Source: CAZYTM01 sp964649725
GTDB lineage: Bacteria > Desulfobacterota > Desulfuromonadia > Geobacterales > Geobacteraceae
Direction: 5' to 3'
DNA: 64,000 nt
Assembly (NCBI GenBank): GCA_964649725.1
Contig: CAZYTM010000003.1
Coordinates: 124,001 to 188,000, forward strand
The translations under genes were made by a program, and so were the position numbers. Numbering within the stretch: the stretch's first letter is position 1; the number at the start of each line of letters is the position of its first letter. The notes beneath the pieces were generated by a model, which worked only from the letters and a program-made list of their open reading frames with translations, was not told the DNA's origin and made no database searches. Shown here one piece after another: positions 7,860 to 18,055 of the stretch.

Positions 7860-9503
7860 ATGCCGAGCAAAAGTCCGTTTCAGGACATCCTCGCCGGGAT
7901 TGAACAGCTGGCCCGTCTGGCAGATGTCGATCAGGTGCTGCTGGGCCTCTCCCGGCTGCTGAAAAAAACCGTCAAGAGCAGCTGGGCTGTTGTCTACCTC
8001 CTTGACCGGGAGAGCCATGACTTTGCCCCTGCCCGCAGTGCCGGGCTACCGGCCCGTTACCGGCGACTTTTCCAACAGATGCCGCTCGCCCCGGAGCAGA
8101 TACCGGTGCTGAAGAAATTCCTCCGCAGCAAGCGCCATATGGTCATTGCCGATGCCGGCCAGGACAACCAGTTAAATCCTCTCCTGCGCAGGTTGCTGCG
8201 CCACCTCACCCTGCTGGCAGTACCGATGGTGGTGCGCAATCAGGTCGTCGGCGCGGTTTTCGTTGCCCGCCACAAGAGTTACCCACCCTTCAAGGGAGAT
8301 GAGATAGCCATAATCAAGGAAGTTGTCTCGCACGCCTCGCTCCAGGTGAGCAACATCAGACTCTTCGACGATTCGCTCGATATGGCTGTGGAGATGGCCA
8401 AACGGGTCGATGTCATTATAACCCTTGACGAAATAAACAAGGCGATCTCCTCCTCCCTGAGCAATGAACGGGTAATCGAAACCGCTCTGGAGCAGATCGA
8501 GCGGGTGATCAGCTACGATCTGGTCGGGGTACTCACCGGCGGCAAGGAAGGGCTTGCCGTCATGGCTGCCCATGGCAACAAAATCACCGTTCCTGACCTG
8601 CTCAAGCCGGGCGCCATCATCACCCTTCGTGGCATCGTCATGGATGTCTACCAGCGAGGCGAGAGCCGTTATCGGGCAGACCTGCAGAGTTCCAGGAGAT
8701 TGCCTCCGTTCGACCGGGCCATGGCGACTGCCGGCATTGCCACCCTGCTCGCCATCCCCCTGCTGAGCAAGGGGGTCTGTACCGGAGTCCTGCTGCTCGG
8801 CTCGATCCAACCAGGCAGGTTTGCCCGGGAAGAGACCTTTGTCACGGAAAAGATCGCCGCCCAACTGGCAGTGGCGATGGCGAATGCGCACCTTTATGAA
8901 GAGATGCGCGCCCTCTTTTTCAGCACCATCACCAGCCTTGCCAATGCCATCGATGCCAAGTCCCCCTGGACCAAAGGTCATTCGGAGCGGGTCATGCACC
9001 TGGCTGCCAGGATCGCCTCACTCTTGGGACTCCCGGAAGCCGTTGTTGAGAAGGTGCGGCTCGGCGGTCTACTGCATGACATCGGCAAGATCGGCATTAT
9101 CGAGGCGCTGCTGGAAAAACCGGCCATGCTCTCAGAAGATGAATTCCCGCCGTTGCGGCTCCACCCGGAAAAGGGGGTAGCCATCCTCGCCCCGATCGAA
9201 CAGCTGCAGGAGGTCCTCCCTGCCATACTCCACCACCACGAACGCTACGACGGCACCGGTTACCCCTCCGGGCTGGCTGGTGAAGATATCCCTCTGGAGG
9301 CACGGATCATAACCGTTGCCGACTCTTTCGATGCCATGGTGGTCGACCGCCCATATCGGCAGAAGTTCTCCGTCAGCGCTGCTCTGGCAGAGATGGAGCG
9401 CTGCGCCGGCAGTCAGTTCGACCCCAAACTGGTGGAACTGCTGATCCGGATCGTGACCAACAGACCTATTGCCACTCCGGGAAAGATTGTACCTGACCGG
9501 TAA
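7860..9503 (+). CDS. GAF-GAF-HD-GYP cyclic-di-GMP phosphodiesterase-like sensor
   Basis: About 547 residues: two GAF domains (about 10-165 and 190-350) followed by an HD-GYP domain. The catalytic motifs are intact: 'HDIGK' near residue 405 and 'HHERYDGTGYP' near 457, with 'ADSFDAM' downstream. The predicted activity is hydrolysis of cyclic-di-GMP, gated by whatever the GAF domains sense. There is no receiver domain or membrane segment, so it is probably cytoplasmic. I chose the ATG at 7860, which has AAGGAG upstream, over an in-frame start at 7803 without a ribosome site. Confidence 0.88.
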   Translation: MPSKSPFQDILAGIEQLARLADVDQVLLGLSRLLKKTVKSSWAVVYLLDRESHDFAPARSAGLPARYRRLFQQMPLAPEQIPVLKKFLRSKRHMVIADAGQDNQLNPLLRRLLRHLTLLAVPMVVRNQVVGAVFVARHKSYPPFKGDEIAIIKEVVSHASLQVSNIRLFDDSLDMAVEMAKRVDVIITLDEINKAISSSLSNERVIETALEQIERVISYDLVGVLTGGKEGLAVMAAHGNKITVPDLLKPGAIITLRGIVMDVYQRGESRYRADLQSSRRLPPFDRAMATAGIATLLAIPLLSKGVCTGVLLLGSIQPGRFAREETFVTEKIAAQLAVAMANAHLYEEMRALFFSTITSLANAIDAKSPWTKGHSERVMHLAARIASLLGLPEAVVEKVRLGGLLHDIGKIGIIEALLEKPAMLSEDEFPPLRLHPEKGVAILAPIEQLQEVLPAILHHHERYDGTGYPSGLAGEDIPLEARIITVADSFDAMVVDRPYRQKFSVSAALAEMERCAGSQFDPKLVELLIRIVTNRPIATPGKIVPDR

Positions 9504-9605
9504 AGCAGCTCAAGCCGTTCACACTATGAACAGAACCGCTATTGCCAAAGGGTGGTACGCTTCTGCAAGCAGCGTTGAAAAATATTTTTTCGCGGAAAAT
9601 ATCCC

Positions 9606-9633
9606 TTGCCTTTTTCTTTTACCATGTTAAGAT
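9606..9633 (+). promoter_or_regulatory. Possible sigma-70-type promoter upstream of dusB
   Basis: TTGCCT, a 16-base spacer and TAAGAT lie about 40 bases before the dusB start. This is a sequence match only. No Shine-Dalgarno-like sequence is visible before the dusB ATG. Confidence 0.4.
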
Positions 9634-9669
9634 TGCACAAAAATTAAGCAATTTCACCCCCCCGGTTTC

Positions 9670-10635
9670 ATGATAAAGACTCTTTCCATCGGCGCGCTCG
9701 CCCTGCAGAACAGACTGATGCTCGCTCCCATGGCTGGCATAACCAACCTTCCGGTGCGGCTACTGGCACGGGAATATGGTGCCGGTCTCTGTTTTACCGA
9801 GATGGTGAGCGTAAACGGTCTGGTCAGGGAGGGGAAAAAGAGCTTCGAACTGTTGCGCAGCTCTCCGGCAGACCGGCCGCTCGGCATCCAGCTCTTCGGC
9901 GAAACAGCTGCAATGCTGGCCGAAGGTGCCAGAATGGTGGAGGATGCTGCCGATCTGCTGGATATCAACATGGGGTGCCCGGTACGCAAGGTGGTCGGAA
10001 GCGGGGCAGGGAGCGCTCTGCTGCGCGAGCCGCAGAAGGTCGCCGCCATCATCAGAGCTGTACGGCAGGCGACCGGTTTGCCACTGACTATAAAGATCCG
10101 GAGCGGCTGGAGTGACGGGGATGACAGCTTTCTCGAAATCGGCAGGATTGCCGAGGCCGAGGGGTGTGACGCCATCACCCTCCATCCGCGCAGCCGGGCG
10201 CAGATGTTCGAGGGGAAGGCAGCCTGGGAAAAGATTGCCCGCCTCAAGGAGTCGCTTGGGATACCGGTCATCGGCAGCGGCGATCTCTTCACTGCTGCAG
10301 CGGTGCAGGGGATGCTGGCAGGGACCGGCTGTGACGGGGTGATGATCGCCAGGGGAGCACTTGGCAACCCCTGGATCTTCCGGGAGAGCATGGCACTGCT
10401 GGCCGGTACGGAGTGTTCGCCACCGACAGCGGCGGAACGGCTAGCCGTCGCCAGTCGGCATATGGCTATATTATGCGAGCTGACCAACGACCAGGTTGCT
10501 CCCCGGGAGATACGCCCACATATCTCCTGGTATGTACACGGCATCCCTGGTGCAGCCCAGTTCCGTGCCAGGGTCAACCGCATCACCACCTGCAAGGAGA
10601 TGCAGGAGGCGCTGCAGGCCTTTCTGGGCAGCTGA
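9670..10635 (+). CDS. dusB: tRNA-dihydrouridine synthase (DusB/NifR3 type)
   Basis: 321 residues, normal for DusB. It has the FMN-binding start 'LMLAPMAGITNLPVRLL', the 'DINMGCPVRKVVGSGAGSAL' (split) active-site region with its catalytic Cys, 'IPVIGSGDLF' and 'GVMIARGALGNPWIF'. It reduces uridine in tRNA D-loops using FMN and NADPH. It sits directly upstream of an NtrB-like kinase and NtrC-like regulator, the classical nifR3-ntrB-ntrC order, separated from the kinase by only 10 bases. No obvious ribosome site precedes the ATG. Confidence 0.95.
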   Translation: MIKTLSIGALALQNRLMLAPMAGITNLPVRLLAREYGAGLCFTEMVSVNGLVREGKKSFELLRSSPADRPLGIQLFGETAAMLAEGARMVEDAADLLDINMGCPVRKVVGSGAGSALLREPQKVAAIIRAVRQATGLPLTIKIRSGWSDGDDSFLEIGRIAEAEGCDAITLHPRSRAQMFEGKAAWEKIARLKESLGIPVIGSGDLFTAAAVQGMLAGTGCDGVMIARGALGNPWIFRESMALLAGTECSPPTAAERLAVASRHMAILCELTNDQVAPREIRPHISWYVHGIPGAAQFRARVNRITTCKEMQEALQAFLGS

Positions 10636-10645
10636 CCGAGCCGAT

Positions 10646-11731
10646 ATGACCACGCAGCTCAACGAATACTACGCCAATGTCATCGACAGCGTCGGCGACG
10701 GGGTGATCGTCCTTGATCAGGGGGGGCGGATCACTCTGATGAACCCGGCCGCCGAAGAGATCACCGGCATCTCCCGCCGCCAGGCTGAGGGGCAGCTGTT
10801 TCAGCAGATTTACCGCGGCGAGGATATCCTCCTGGAGATGGTGGAGAAGACCGGCCAGTCCGGTATGACCATCTCTGACCATGAGAATATCGTGCTCCGC
10901 CGAACAGGCCACCCCGCCCCGGTCAGCGCCACCACCACACCGCTGTTGCAGGATGATGGCGCGAAGATCGGCATTATTCTGGTGTTGCGCGATCTCGCCA
11001 ATATCCGTGATCTGGAGCAGGCGGTCCGCCATGCCGACCGCCTCACCACCCTCGGAGCACTGGCTGCCGGTCTGGCCCACGAGGTGAAGAACCCGCTCGG
11101 CGGGATCAAGGGGGCTGCCCAGCTGCTGGAGCAGGAGCTGCCGGCGGAGAGCGAGCTGCGTGACTACACCCGGGTGATGCTGAAAGAGGTAAAGCGGGTC
11201 AACCGGATCGTCGAGGAGCTGCTCGATCTTGCCTCGCCGCGCAAACTGCAGCTTGGCCAGGTGAATCTGCACAAGATACTCGGTGACATCCTGCTTTTGC
11301 AGAAGCGCTCGGTTGAACAGCAGCAGGTAAGCTTTGTCCAGCAGTTCGATCCGAGCATCCCGCCGATCCTGGCTGATGAGGGGCTTTTGACCCAGCTCTT
11401 CCTCAACCTGATCAAGAATGCCATCGAAGCGGTCGGGGAGAGCGGTCAGGTGCGGGTATCGAGCCGGGTGCTGGCCGATTACAGCATGACCCAGAAGGGG
11501 GAACGGCGGGCCCGGATGGTAGCTATCGAAGTGCAGGACAATGGCCCAGGCATCGGCAAGGAAGCCCTGGAACAGCTCTTCACCCCCTTTTACACCACCA
11601 AGCTGAAGGGGACCGGGCTCGGCCTGGCCATCTGCCAGAAGATTGTTTCCGAACATCGCGGCATGATCAAGGTGGATTCGGAGGAGGGGAAGGGGACGAC
11701 CTTTACCATCATGCTCCCCTTGATACAGTAG
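10646..11731 (+). CDS. ntrB: NtrB-like PAS sensor histidine kinase
   Basis: About 361 residues. A PAS domain (about 8-120) starts with 'VIDSVGDGVIVLDQGGRI'. The dimerisation and phosphoacceptor box is 'LAAGLAHEVKNPLGGIKG', with His near residue 145. The ATP-binding domain has N box 'NLIKNAIEA', G1 'DNGPGI' and G2 'GTGLGLAI'. There are no membrane segments, as in soluble NtrB. The start at 10646 is preferred because an earlier in-frame start would overlap dusB by 140 bases. With the downstream sigma-54 regulator it should form a nitrogen-type two-component pair, but the signal is not provable from sequence. Confidence 0.9.
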   Translation: MTTQLNEYYANVIDSVGDGVIVLDQGGRITLMNPAAEEITGISRRQAEGQLFQQIYRGEDILLEMVEKTGQSGMTISDHENIVLRRTGHPAPVSATTTPLLQDDGAKIGIILVLRDLANIRDLEQAVRHADRLTTLGALAAGLAHEVKNPLGGIKGAAQLLEQELPAESELRDYTRVMLKEVKRVNRIVEELLDLASPRKLQLGQVNLHKILGDILLLQKRSVEQQQVSFVQQFDPSIPPILADEGLLTQLFLNLIKNAIEAVGESGQVRVSSRVLADYSMTQKGERRARMVAIEVQDNGPGIGKEALEQLFTPFYTTKLKGTGLGLAICQKIVSEHRGMIKVDSEEGKGTTFTIMLPLIQ

Positions 11732-11734
11732 TAC

Positions 11735-11830
11735 ACGGCCCTTTTGCGCAATATCTGCGTAAGTCTGCGGTTGTTCGTGCGGCGTAGCGCTGCTACGCCC
11801 CCTCACAGCCCTAGACAGCCTTTATCTTGC
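11735..11830 (+). repeat. Interspersed repeat, copy A (GGCGTAGC-GCT-GCTACGCC core)
   Basis: This gap between the kinase and regulator genes contains 'TTTTGCGCAATATCTGCGTA', then a perfect 8-bp-stem hairpin at 11781-11799, and ends with 'TTATCTTGCATAAAA'. The same ends and hairpin recur near 48.6-48.8 kb and 58.7-58.9 kb, and the hairpin core also near 17.9 kb. Copy A lacks the middle part present in the two longer copies. Confidence 0.8.
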
Positions 11831-11925
11831 ATAAAATTGCTCGTTTCCGGAAGTTCACTGTACAAAACATTAAAAGCAGACCGAATCATTGTCCATGCAA
11901 TTCAATAGCAACAGAGGGGAAAGAG

Positions 11926-13365
<1,440 letters not shown>

Positions 13366-13519
13366 CAGAATGGAAACTGGAAACAGGGAGCTGGGACCAG
13401 TAAAATACCGGGTGGTGAGCGGTTATAGTGGATGGTAAACTGTGAAAGACGATATATGAGATCATGTCCTTACAGTTTCCTTTTCCCTGTTCCCTTCCCC
13501 CGAAAAAGGAGATAACTAA

Positions 13520-14086
13520 ATGGCTGCTATCAAGGATAAATTCTTTCTCGACAGGAACAGTGCGGCGCTGGTGGTGATCGATGTACAGGAGAAGCTTTGC
13601 GTGGCGATGGACGACAAGGTGCTGGGGAAGCTCTGCAAAAACGTCACTATCCTCCAGGAGGCGGCCCAGACCCTCGGTCTGCCGATGATCGCCACCGAGC
13701 AGTATGTCAAGGGGCTGGGTGAGACATTGCCGGTCCTGAAGGAGAGGCTGACCGCTCCGGCGCTGGAGAAGATGACCTTTTCCTGCTGCGGCGACCCGAA
13801 CTTCCTCCAGCAGATCGCTGCCACCGGGAAGAAACAGATAATCATCACCGGTATGGAGACCCATGTATGCGTGCTGCAAACCGTGCTGGAACTGCTCGAC
13901 AAGGGTTATGTCGTTCATCTGGTGAACGATGCGGTCATGAGCAGACACAAGGAGAACTGGCAGATCGGGGTGAAGATGGCCAAGGCAGCCGGCGCGGTGA
14001 TCACCTCAACCGAGGCGGCCCTCTTCCAGCTGCTGCAGATCGCAGGGACAGAGGAGTTCAAGAAGCTGTCGAAACTGGTGCGGTGA
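13520..14086 (+). CDS. Isochorismatase-family cysteine hydrolase
   Basis: 188 residues with the family triad: Asp in 'ALVVIDVQEKL', a Lys in the middle, and the nucleophilic Cys in 'ITGMETHVCVLQTVL'. The non-proline cis-peptide region matches YcaC/nicotinamidase relatives. The substrate cannot be predicted. AAAGGAG lies upstream and a strong terminator downstream, so it is likely monocistronic. Confidence 0.88.
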   Translation: MAAIKDKFFLDRNSAALVVIDVQEKLCVAMDDKVLGKLCKNVTILQEAAQTLGLPMIATEQYVKGLGETLPVLKERLTAPALEKMTFSCCGDPNFLQQIAATGKKQIIITGMETHVCVLQTVLELLDKGYVVHLVNDAVMSRHKENWQIGVKMAKAAGAVITSTEAALFQLLQIAGTEEFKKLSKLVR

Positions 14087-14110
14087 CTTCCCTTACTATC
14101 TAATTATATG

Positions 14111-14145
14111 AAAAAAGCCCGCTTCTGGCGGGCTTTTCTATTTTC
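14111..14145. terminator. Bidirectional terminator between the isochorismatase gene and glgC
   Basis: AAAAAAGCCCGC-TTCT-GGCGGGCTTTT forms a hairpin with a run of T on one side and A on the other. It serves two convergent genes. Confidence 0.92.
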
Positions 14146-14166
14146 TATCCCCAGACTAGATGGTGA

Positions 14167-15408
14167 TTATTTATCCCGCCGCGGCACCACCACAATCCCG
14201 GCCTCGGTTATCGTATACCCCTTGCGCCGATCCTCCTCCAGATCATACCCTATGATCGAGCCGTCGGTTATCACCACGTTCTTGTCGATGATCGCCCGTC
14301 TGATCTTCACATGCCTCCCAACGGTGACGTTCTCGAAGAGGATCGAGTCCTCCACCAGGCTGTAGCTGTTCACCTTGCACAAGGGGCCGAGAATCGAGCG
14401 GCGCACCGTGCTGCCGCTGGTTATGCAGCCGGCACAGACATAGGAGTCGAGGTTCTGGCCACGCCTGTCATCGCCATCGAAGACCGTCTTGGCCGGGGGG
14501 AGGTTCCCCTGGTTGGTCAGGATAGGCCATTTGTAGTTATAGAGGTTCAGCTGCGGCGAGACATTGATCAGGTCCATGTTCGCTTCGTAGTAGGAGTCGA
14601 GGGTCCCCACATCCCGCCAATAACCTCGCTCCTCGGCCTTCATGCCAGGGATCACGTTGTCGTTGAAGTTGTAGGCGTATATCCGGTCGCCATTGGCCAG
14701 CATCATCGGGATCACATGCTTGCCGAAATCGAGGTCCTCGTAAAGTTTCTTCCCCTCCTGCAGCACCTCTATCAGCTTCCTGGTGGAAAAGATATAGTTC
14801 CCCATCGAGGCGAAACAGGTATCCCGACCCGGGATCGGCTCCGGTTCATCCGGTTTTTCCGTGAAGGCGGTCACCCTGGCATCGTCGTCAACGGAGAAGA
14901 CCCCGAACCGCTTCGCCTCCTCTGCCGGCACCTCAAGTGCGGCTATGGTGATATCGGCGCGGTTCATCCGGTGGAAGGCGATCATCTGGGTGACATCCAT
15001 CTTGTAGATATGGTCGCCGCCGAAGATGGCTATGAAATCTGCCTCGGCCGGCTCGACGAAGCGAAGGTACTGGAGGATCGCGTCAGCGGTCCCCTTGAAC
15101 CACTCCTCACTCTCACTCTTGGTCTCCGGCGAGATAGCGACGAAAAACTCTCCCAGCCCGGTCCACTTCCCCCACGACTCGCGGATATGCTTGGTCAGCG
15201 AGTAGGCCCGGTACTGGGTGAGGATGTAGACCTTCTTGATCCCTGAATTGAAGAGGTTGGAGAGGACAAAATCGATGATCTTGTACTTGCCGCCAAAGGC
15301 GACCCCCGGCTTTGCCCGCCGCGACGTGAGCGGACTGAGCCGCTCCCCCTTACCCCCGGCCAGGACCATGGCAATGGTATTTCTGCCGATATTGTCAGCT
15401 GAGTACAT
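14167..15408 (-). CDS. glgC: Glucose-1-phosphate adenylyltransferase
   Basis: 413 residues. The N-terminal nucleotidyltransferase motif 'LAGGKGERLSPLTSRRAKPG' (ATP binding and catalytic Lys) is intact, as are 'FGGDHIYKMD' and 'YWRDVGTLDSYYEANMDL'. A left-handed beta-helix forms the C-terminus. It makes ADP-glucose from glucose-1-phosphate and ATP, the committed step of glycogen synthesis, and is usually regulated allosterically. AGGAAGGGG precedes the ATG. No other glg genes are in the window. Confidence 0.96.
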   Translation of the reverse strand: MYSADNIGRNTIAMVLAGGKGERLSPLTSRRAKPGVAFGGKYKIIDFVLSNLFNSGIKKVYILTQYRAYSLTKHIRESWGKWTGLGEFFVAISPETKSESEEWFKGTADAILQYLRFVEPAEADFIAIFGGDHIYKMDVTQMIAFHRMNRADITIAALEVPAEEAKRFGVFSVDDDARVTAFTEKPDEPEPIPGRDTCFASMGNYIFSTRKLIEVLQEGKKLYEDLDFGKHVIPMMLANGDRIYAYNFNDNVIPGMKAEERGYWRDVGTLDSYYEANMDLINVSPQLNLYNYKWPILTNQGNLPPAKTVFDGDDRRGQNLDSYVCAGCITSGSTVRRSILGPLCKVNSYSLVEDSILFENVTVGRHVKIRRAIIDKNVVITDGSIIGYDLEEDRRKGYTITEAGIVVVPRRDK

Positions 15409-15424
15409 CCCTACCCCTTCCTGA

Positions 15425-15793
15425 AACAGTTGATTTCAGATGCTTTACAATAAGATAACAGATAACCGTCCGTCAGCAAGAGCGGAATTCGAGCTACTTT
15501 ACATTTTTAGAATATCTTACAAATCTTGACAATTCTGACCGACTTTGCGTAATTATTCCAGAAATTTCTCTATTTAACAGTCAATTTTTTCCTCAGGATA
15601 GAGTTAAGGAGTTTTTCACTTGCCTCTCGGTCGCAATCATATTAACATGCAACAGCTAAAACTCATCCATCTGCAGGCATGACACGATTTTGTCGCACGA
15701 AATCCCCTATCCGTTTCCGTGCCGAGAATGCAGCAAAGCTCATCCGCAGCAGGTGGACAGGCCTATATTCAAGCCCAAGAGGGAGAAGAGACG
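15425..15793. promoter_or_regulatory. Intergenic region with a possible promoter for the ETF operon
   Basis: This AT-rich gap of about 370 bases lies between divergent glgC and the acyl-CoA dehydrogenase-like gene. TTGACA at 15526-15531, an 18-base spacer and TAATTA at 15550-15555 form a plausible sigma-70 promoter reading right. That gives a leader of more than 200 bases. I saw no recognisable riboswitch in it. Confidence 0.4.
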
Positions 15794-17884
15794 ATGGAGA
15801 CTACCAGCAAGACCCAGGATATAATGAGTACCCTTCCGGGGGATGATGTCCGGCAGATCATGTGGCGCTTTAGCGACCGCTACGAGCTGCAGATGATCAT
15901 CCAGTCGGCAAGGTCAGTTGCCCGTACCGTGGTTGCCCGCCTCGTGGCAGATGGCGCCCGCAACACCCACGAATGGACCGAGCAGAAGGCCGCGCTATTG
16001 ACAAATTTCGACGAGGTAGGTCTGACCACCGTATTCATGGACCCTGAGGATGGCGGTTTCATCGCCGGGCCGAAAAACCTCGCCCTGGCCCTGGTCGCCT
16101 TCGAGCTCTCCTGGGTTGACGGCGGTGCCGCCACCTGTTCTCTGGCAAGTAATCTGGCCCTCTCGCCGATCCATGAAAAAGGGACTCCGGAGCAGCGCCA
16201 TACCTATATGAGTCGTTGCGTCCCGCCACTGCCGGGCGAAGACCGGACCATCTGGCGCGGCGCCTTTGCCCTGACCGAACCGCTCCCCTACGTCGGCGTC
16301 GATACCGGCGTCCTCTCCGGCCGGATGCGGGTGGTAGAGTGGGAAGATGGCAAGGAGCCGATCCTGCAGGTGGAGAAACGGGGTCGTTTCATCACCAATA
16401 TGGGCTTTGCCAACTTCGTCACCGCAGCGGTCGACTCCGACGATCCGCGCATCAAGGGGAGCGCCATGGTGATCCTGGAGGAGAACGATCCGGGCTCATT
16501 CGACCGCGGTTCTGTCACCATGAAGATGGTCCATCAGCTCTCCTCCACATCTGACCCGATCCTGAGCCTCCGCATCCCGGCCAACCGGATCATCGGCGGC
16601 TATACCGTCAAGGATGGGGTTATCATCCCCAATGAAAACCATGGCGATGTCATCGAATCGGTCTTCCGCCGCACCCGGGTGCCGGTCGGCATCATGAGCT
16701 CGGCCAAACTCCTCTCTGCCATCGAGCCGGTCATCCGCTACCAGCGGAGCCGCTTCCGTGGCGGCAGCGCCAGCTCGGCCGGCTCCCCCCGCTTCGACCT
16801 CGGCCTGCAGCAGAAGGAAGATGCCCTGCAACGGCTGGTGGATGTCTGGGCTACCGGTGAAGCAGGGAGCTCGCTCGGTTTTGCCACGGCACGACTATAC
16901 GACAGCTTTGACACCATCGAGCGGGAGAAGGATCAGCTGCTGGCTGCCAAGGGTATCAGCGGCGGCCGGGCACAGATGAAGCTCTTCAAGGAGCTGGAGA
17001 AGGGGGCTCTGGAATACCTGGCCATGGAGCAGCTGCCGGAAGGTTCAAGAGACGCCGCCCGTTACCAGGAGCTGGCCAGCGACACCCTGGTGCAGTTCCT
17101 TATCACCGATTCGCTGGCCAACGTACTCTGCCCCGCCTGCAAGCTCTGGAACACCGGCTACGGTGCCACCATGATGCGCGAAGCAGTCAGCCTGATGGGT
17201 GGCTACGGCATCACCGAGGACTGCCCCGGTTTCATCGGCCAGAAATGGATGGATGCCCAGCTGGAAGCGACCTACGAAGGTCCCGAGGCGGTGCAGCGGC
17301 GGCAGCTCTCCATCACCGTACTGAACGAACTCTTCCTTACCCAGTTCCGCCAGTGGATCGCTGACCTGCGGAAGATCGCCAGCAAAAACCCGGAGACCGG
17401 CGCCACCGTCCTGGCCAATGCCATGGAACTCTGGCTCTGGGTCCTCGACTTTTTGCAGAAGACCAAGGATGCCGACGGCAAGGCGCTCTATCACTCATCG
17501 CGGCACGGCGTGGTCTTCCCGGTGGCCGATGCCATCAGCTGGCTGCTGGCATCACGCCAGCTGATCCTCGACACCCTGGAACTGGCTGCCAAAGGTCCGG
17601 AAAACCCGGTGCTGGCCGAAGGGCTGGCCGGTTTCGTCAACTTCTACAGCGACCTCTCCCATCTCCAGGCAGCCCGCACCGCCGGCGAGGTGAGCCGTAT
17701 CTGCGCCGAACTGGTCTACGGTTTCCAGCGAGATGCCGCAGCGATAGGCAGCTCCAGCGACGAATTCGCCGCTCTCCGGAGCAAGGTAGACATGGCAATG
17801 GCCGGTGCCAGACTCGCCAAGGACAGGGCGGCAGTGGCGGTGAGTAAGGTGATGATACCGGAAGCCTTGGATTATCCGGCATGA
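15794..17884 (+). CDS. Acyl-CoA dehydrogenase-like flavoprotein (long form)
   Basis: About 696 residues, longer than the usual 380-residue acyl-CoA dehydrogenases and closer to the 600-residue group with an extra C-terminal helical domain. 'FALTEP' marks the FAD-binding middle domain. 'EAVSLMGGYGITEDCPGFIG' is the C-terminal signature, and 'LEATYEGPEAVQRR' carries the probable catalytic Glu and FAD contact. It should oxidise an acyl-CoA and pass electrons to ETF. GGGAGAAGAG precedes the chosen ATG at 15794. It heads an operon with an ETF-QO-like protein, EtfB and EtfA. The substrate chain is unknown. Confidence 0.85.
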   Translation: METTSKTQDIMSTLPGDDVRQIMWRFSDRYELQMIIQSARSVARTVVARLVADGARNTHEWTEQKAALLTNFDEVGLTTVFMDPEDGGFIAGPKNLALALVAFELSWVDGGAATCSLASNLALSPIHEKGTPEQRHTYMSRCVPPLPGEDRTIWRGAFALTEPLPYVGVDTGVLSGRMRVVEWEDGKEPILQVEKRGRFITNMGFANFVTAAVDSDDPRIKGSAMVILEENDPGSFDRGSVTMKMVHQLSSTSDPILSLRIPANRIIGGYTVKDGVIIPNENHGDVIESVFRRTRVPVGIMSSAKLLSAIEPVIRYQRSRFRGGSASSAGSPRFDLGLQQKEDALQRLVDVWATGEAGSSLGFATARLYDSFDTIEREKDQLLAAKGISGGRAQMKLFKELEKGALEYLAMEQLPEGSRDAARYQELASDTLVQFLITDSLANVLCPACKLWNTGYGATMMREAVSLMGGYGITEDCPGFIGQKWMDAQLEATYEGPEAVQRRQLSITVLNELFLTQFRQWIADLRKIASKNPETGATVLANAMELWLWVLDFLQKTKDADGKALYHSSRHGVVFPVADAISWLLASRQLILDTLELAAKGPENPVLAEGLAGFVNFYSDLSHLQAARTAGEVSRICAELVYGFQRDAAAIGSSSDEFAALRSKVDMAMAGARLAKDRAAVAVSKVMIPEALDYPA

Positions 17885-17886
17885 TG

Positions 17887-18002
17887 ATTCGATAAATGTC
17901 CATCTGCGGCGTTACGCGCCCCCTTCGTCACTGCGACGTAGCGCTGCTACGCCTCATCCCTCATGAGGCGCAAGCCTTGCAGTTGGAGCTTTTCTCTGAT
18001 CA
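17887..18002 (+). repeat. MITE-like intergenic repeat, copy 1 in the ETF operon
   Basis: It starts with ATTCGATAAATGTCCATCTG three bases after the stop codon and ends with 'TGCAGTTGGAGCTTTT'. It encloses the GTAGC-GCT-GCTAC hairpin at 17935-17953. The beginning recurs after the next two genes of this operon (19897 and 20913), and the end recurs at about 20965-20980. Confidence 0.8.
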
Positions 18003-18055
18003 TCAGGGAAGTCCCTCGTTTCCATAAAGAATCTTTTTTTCTTGATGGAGCAGAT

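Noticed and set aside
14311..15246. Plus-strand ORF opposite glgC
   Set aside because: Shadow of glgC; it has no signature and would be antisense to a core gene.
15660..15690. Sigma-54 promoter (GGCATGACACGATTTTGTC) before the ETF operon
   Set aside because: The GG and GC boxes do not have the correct 10-base spacing or a TTGC box.
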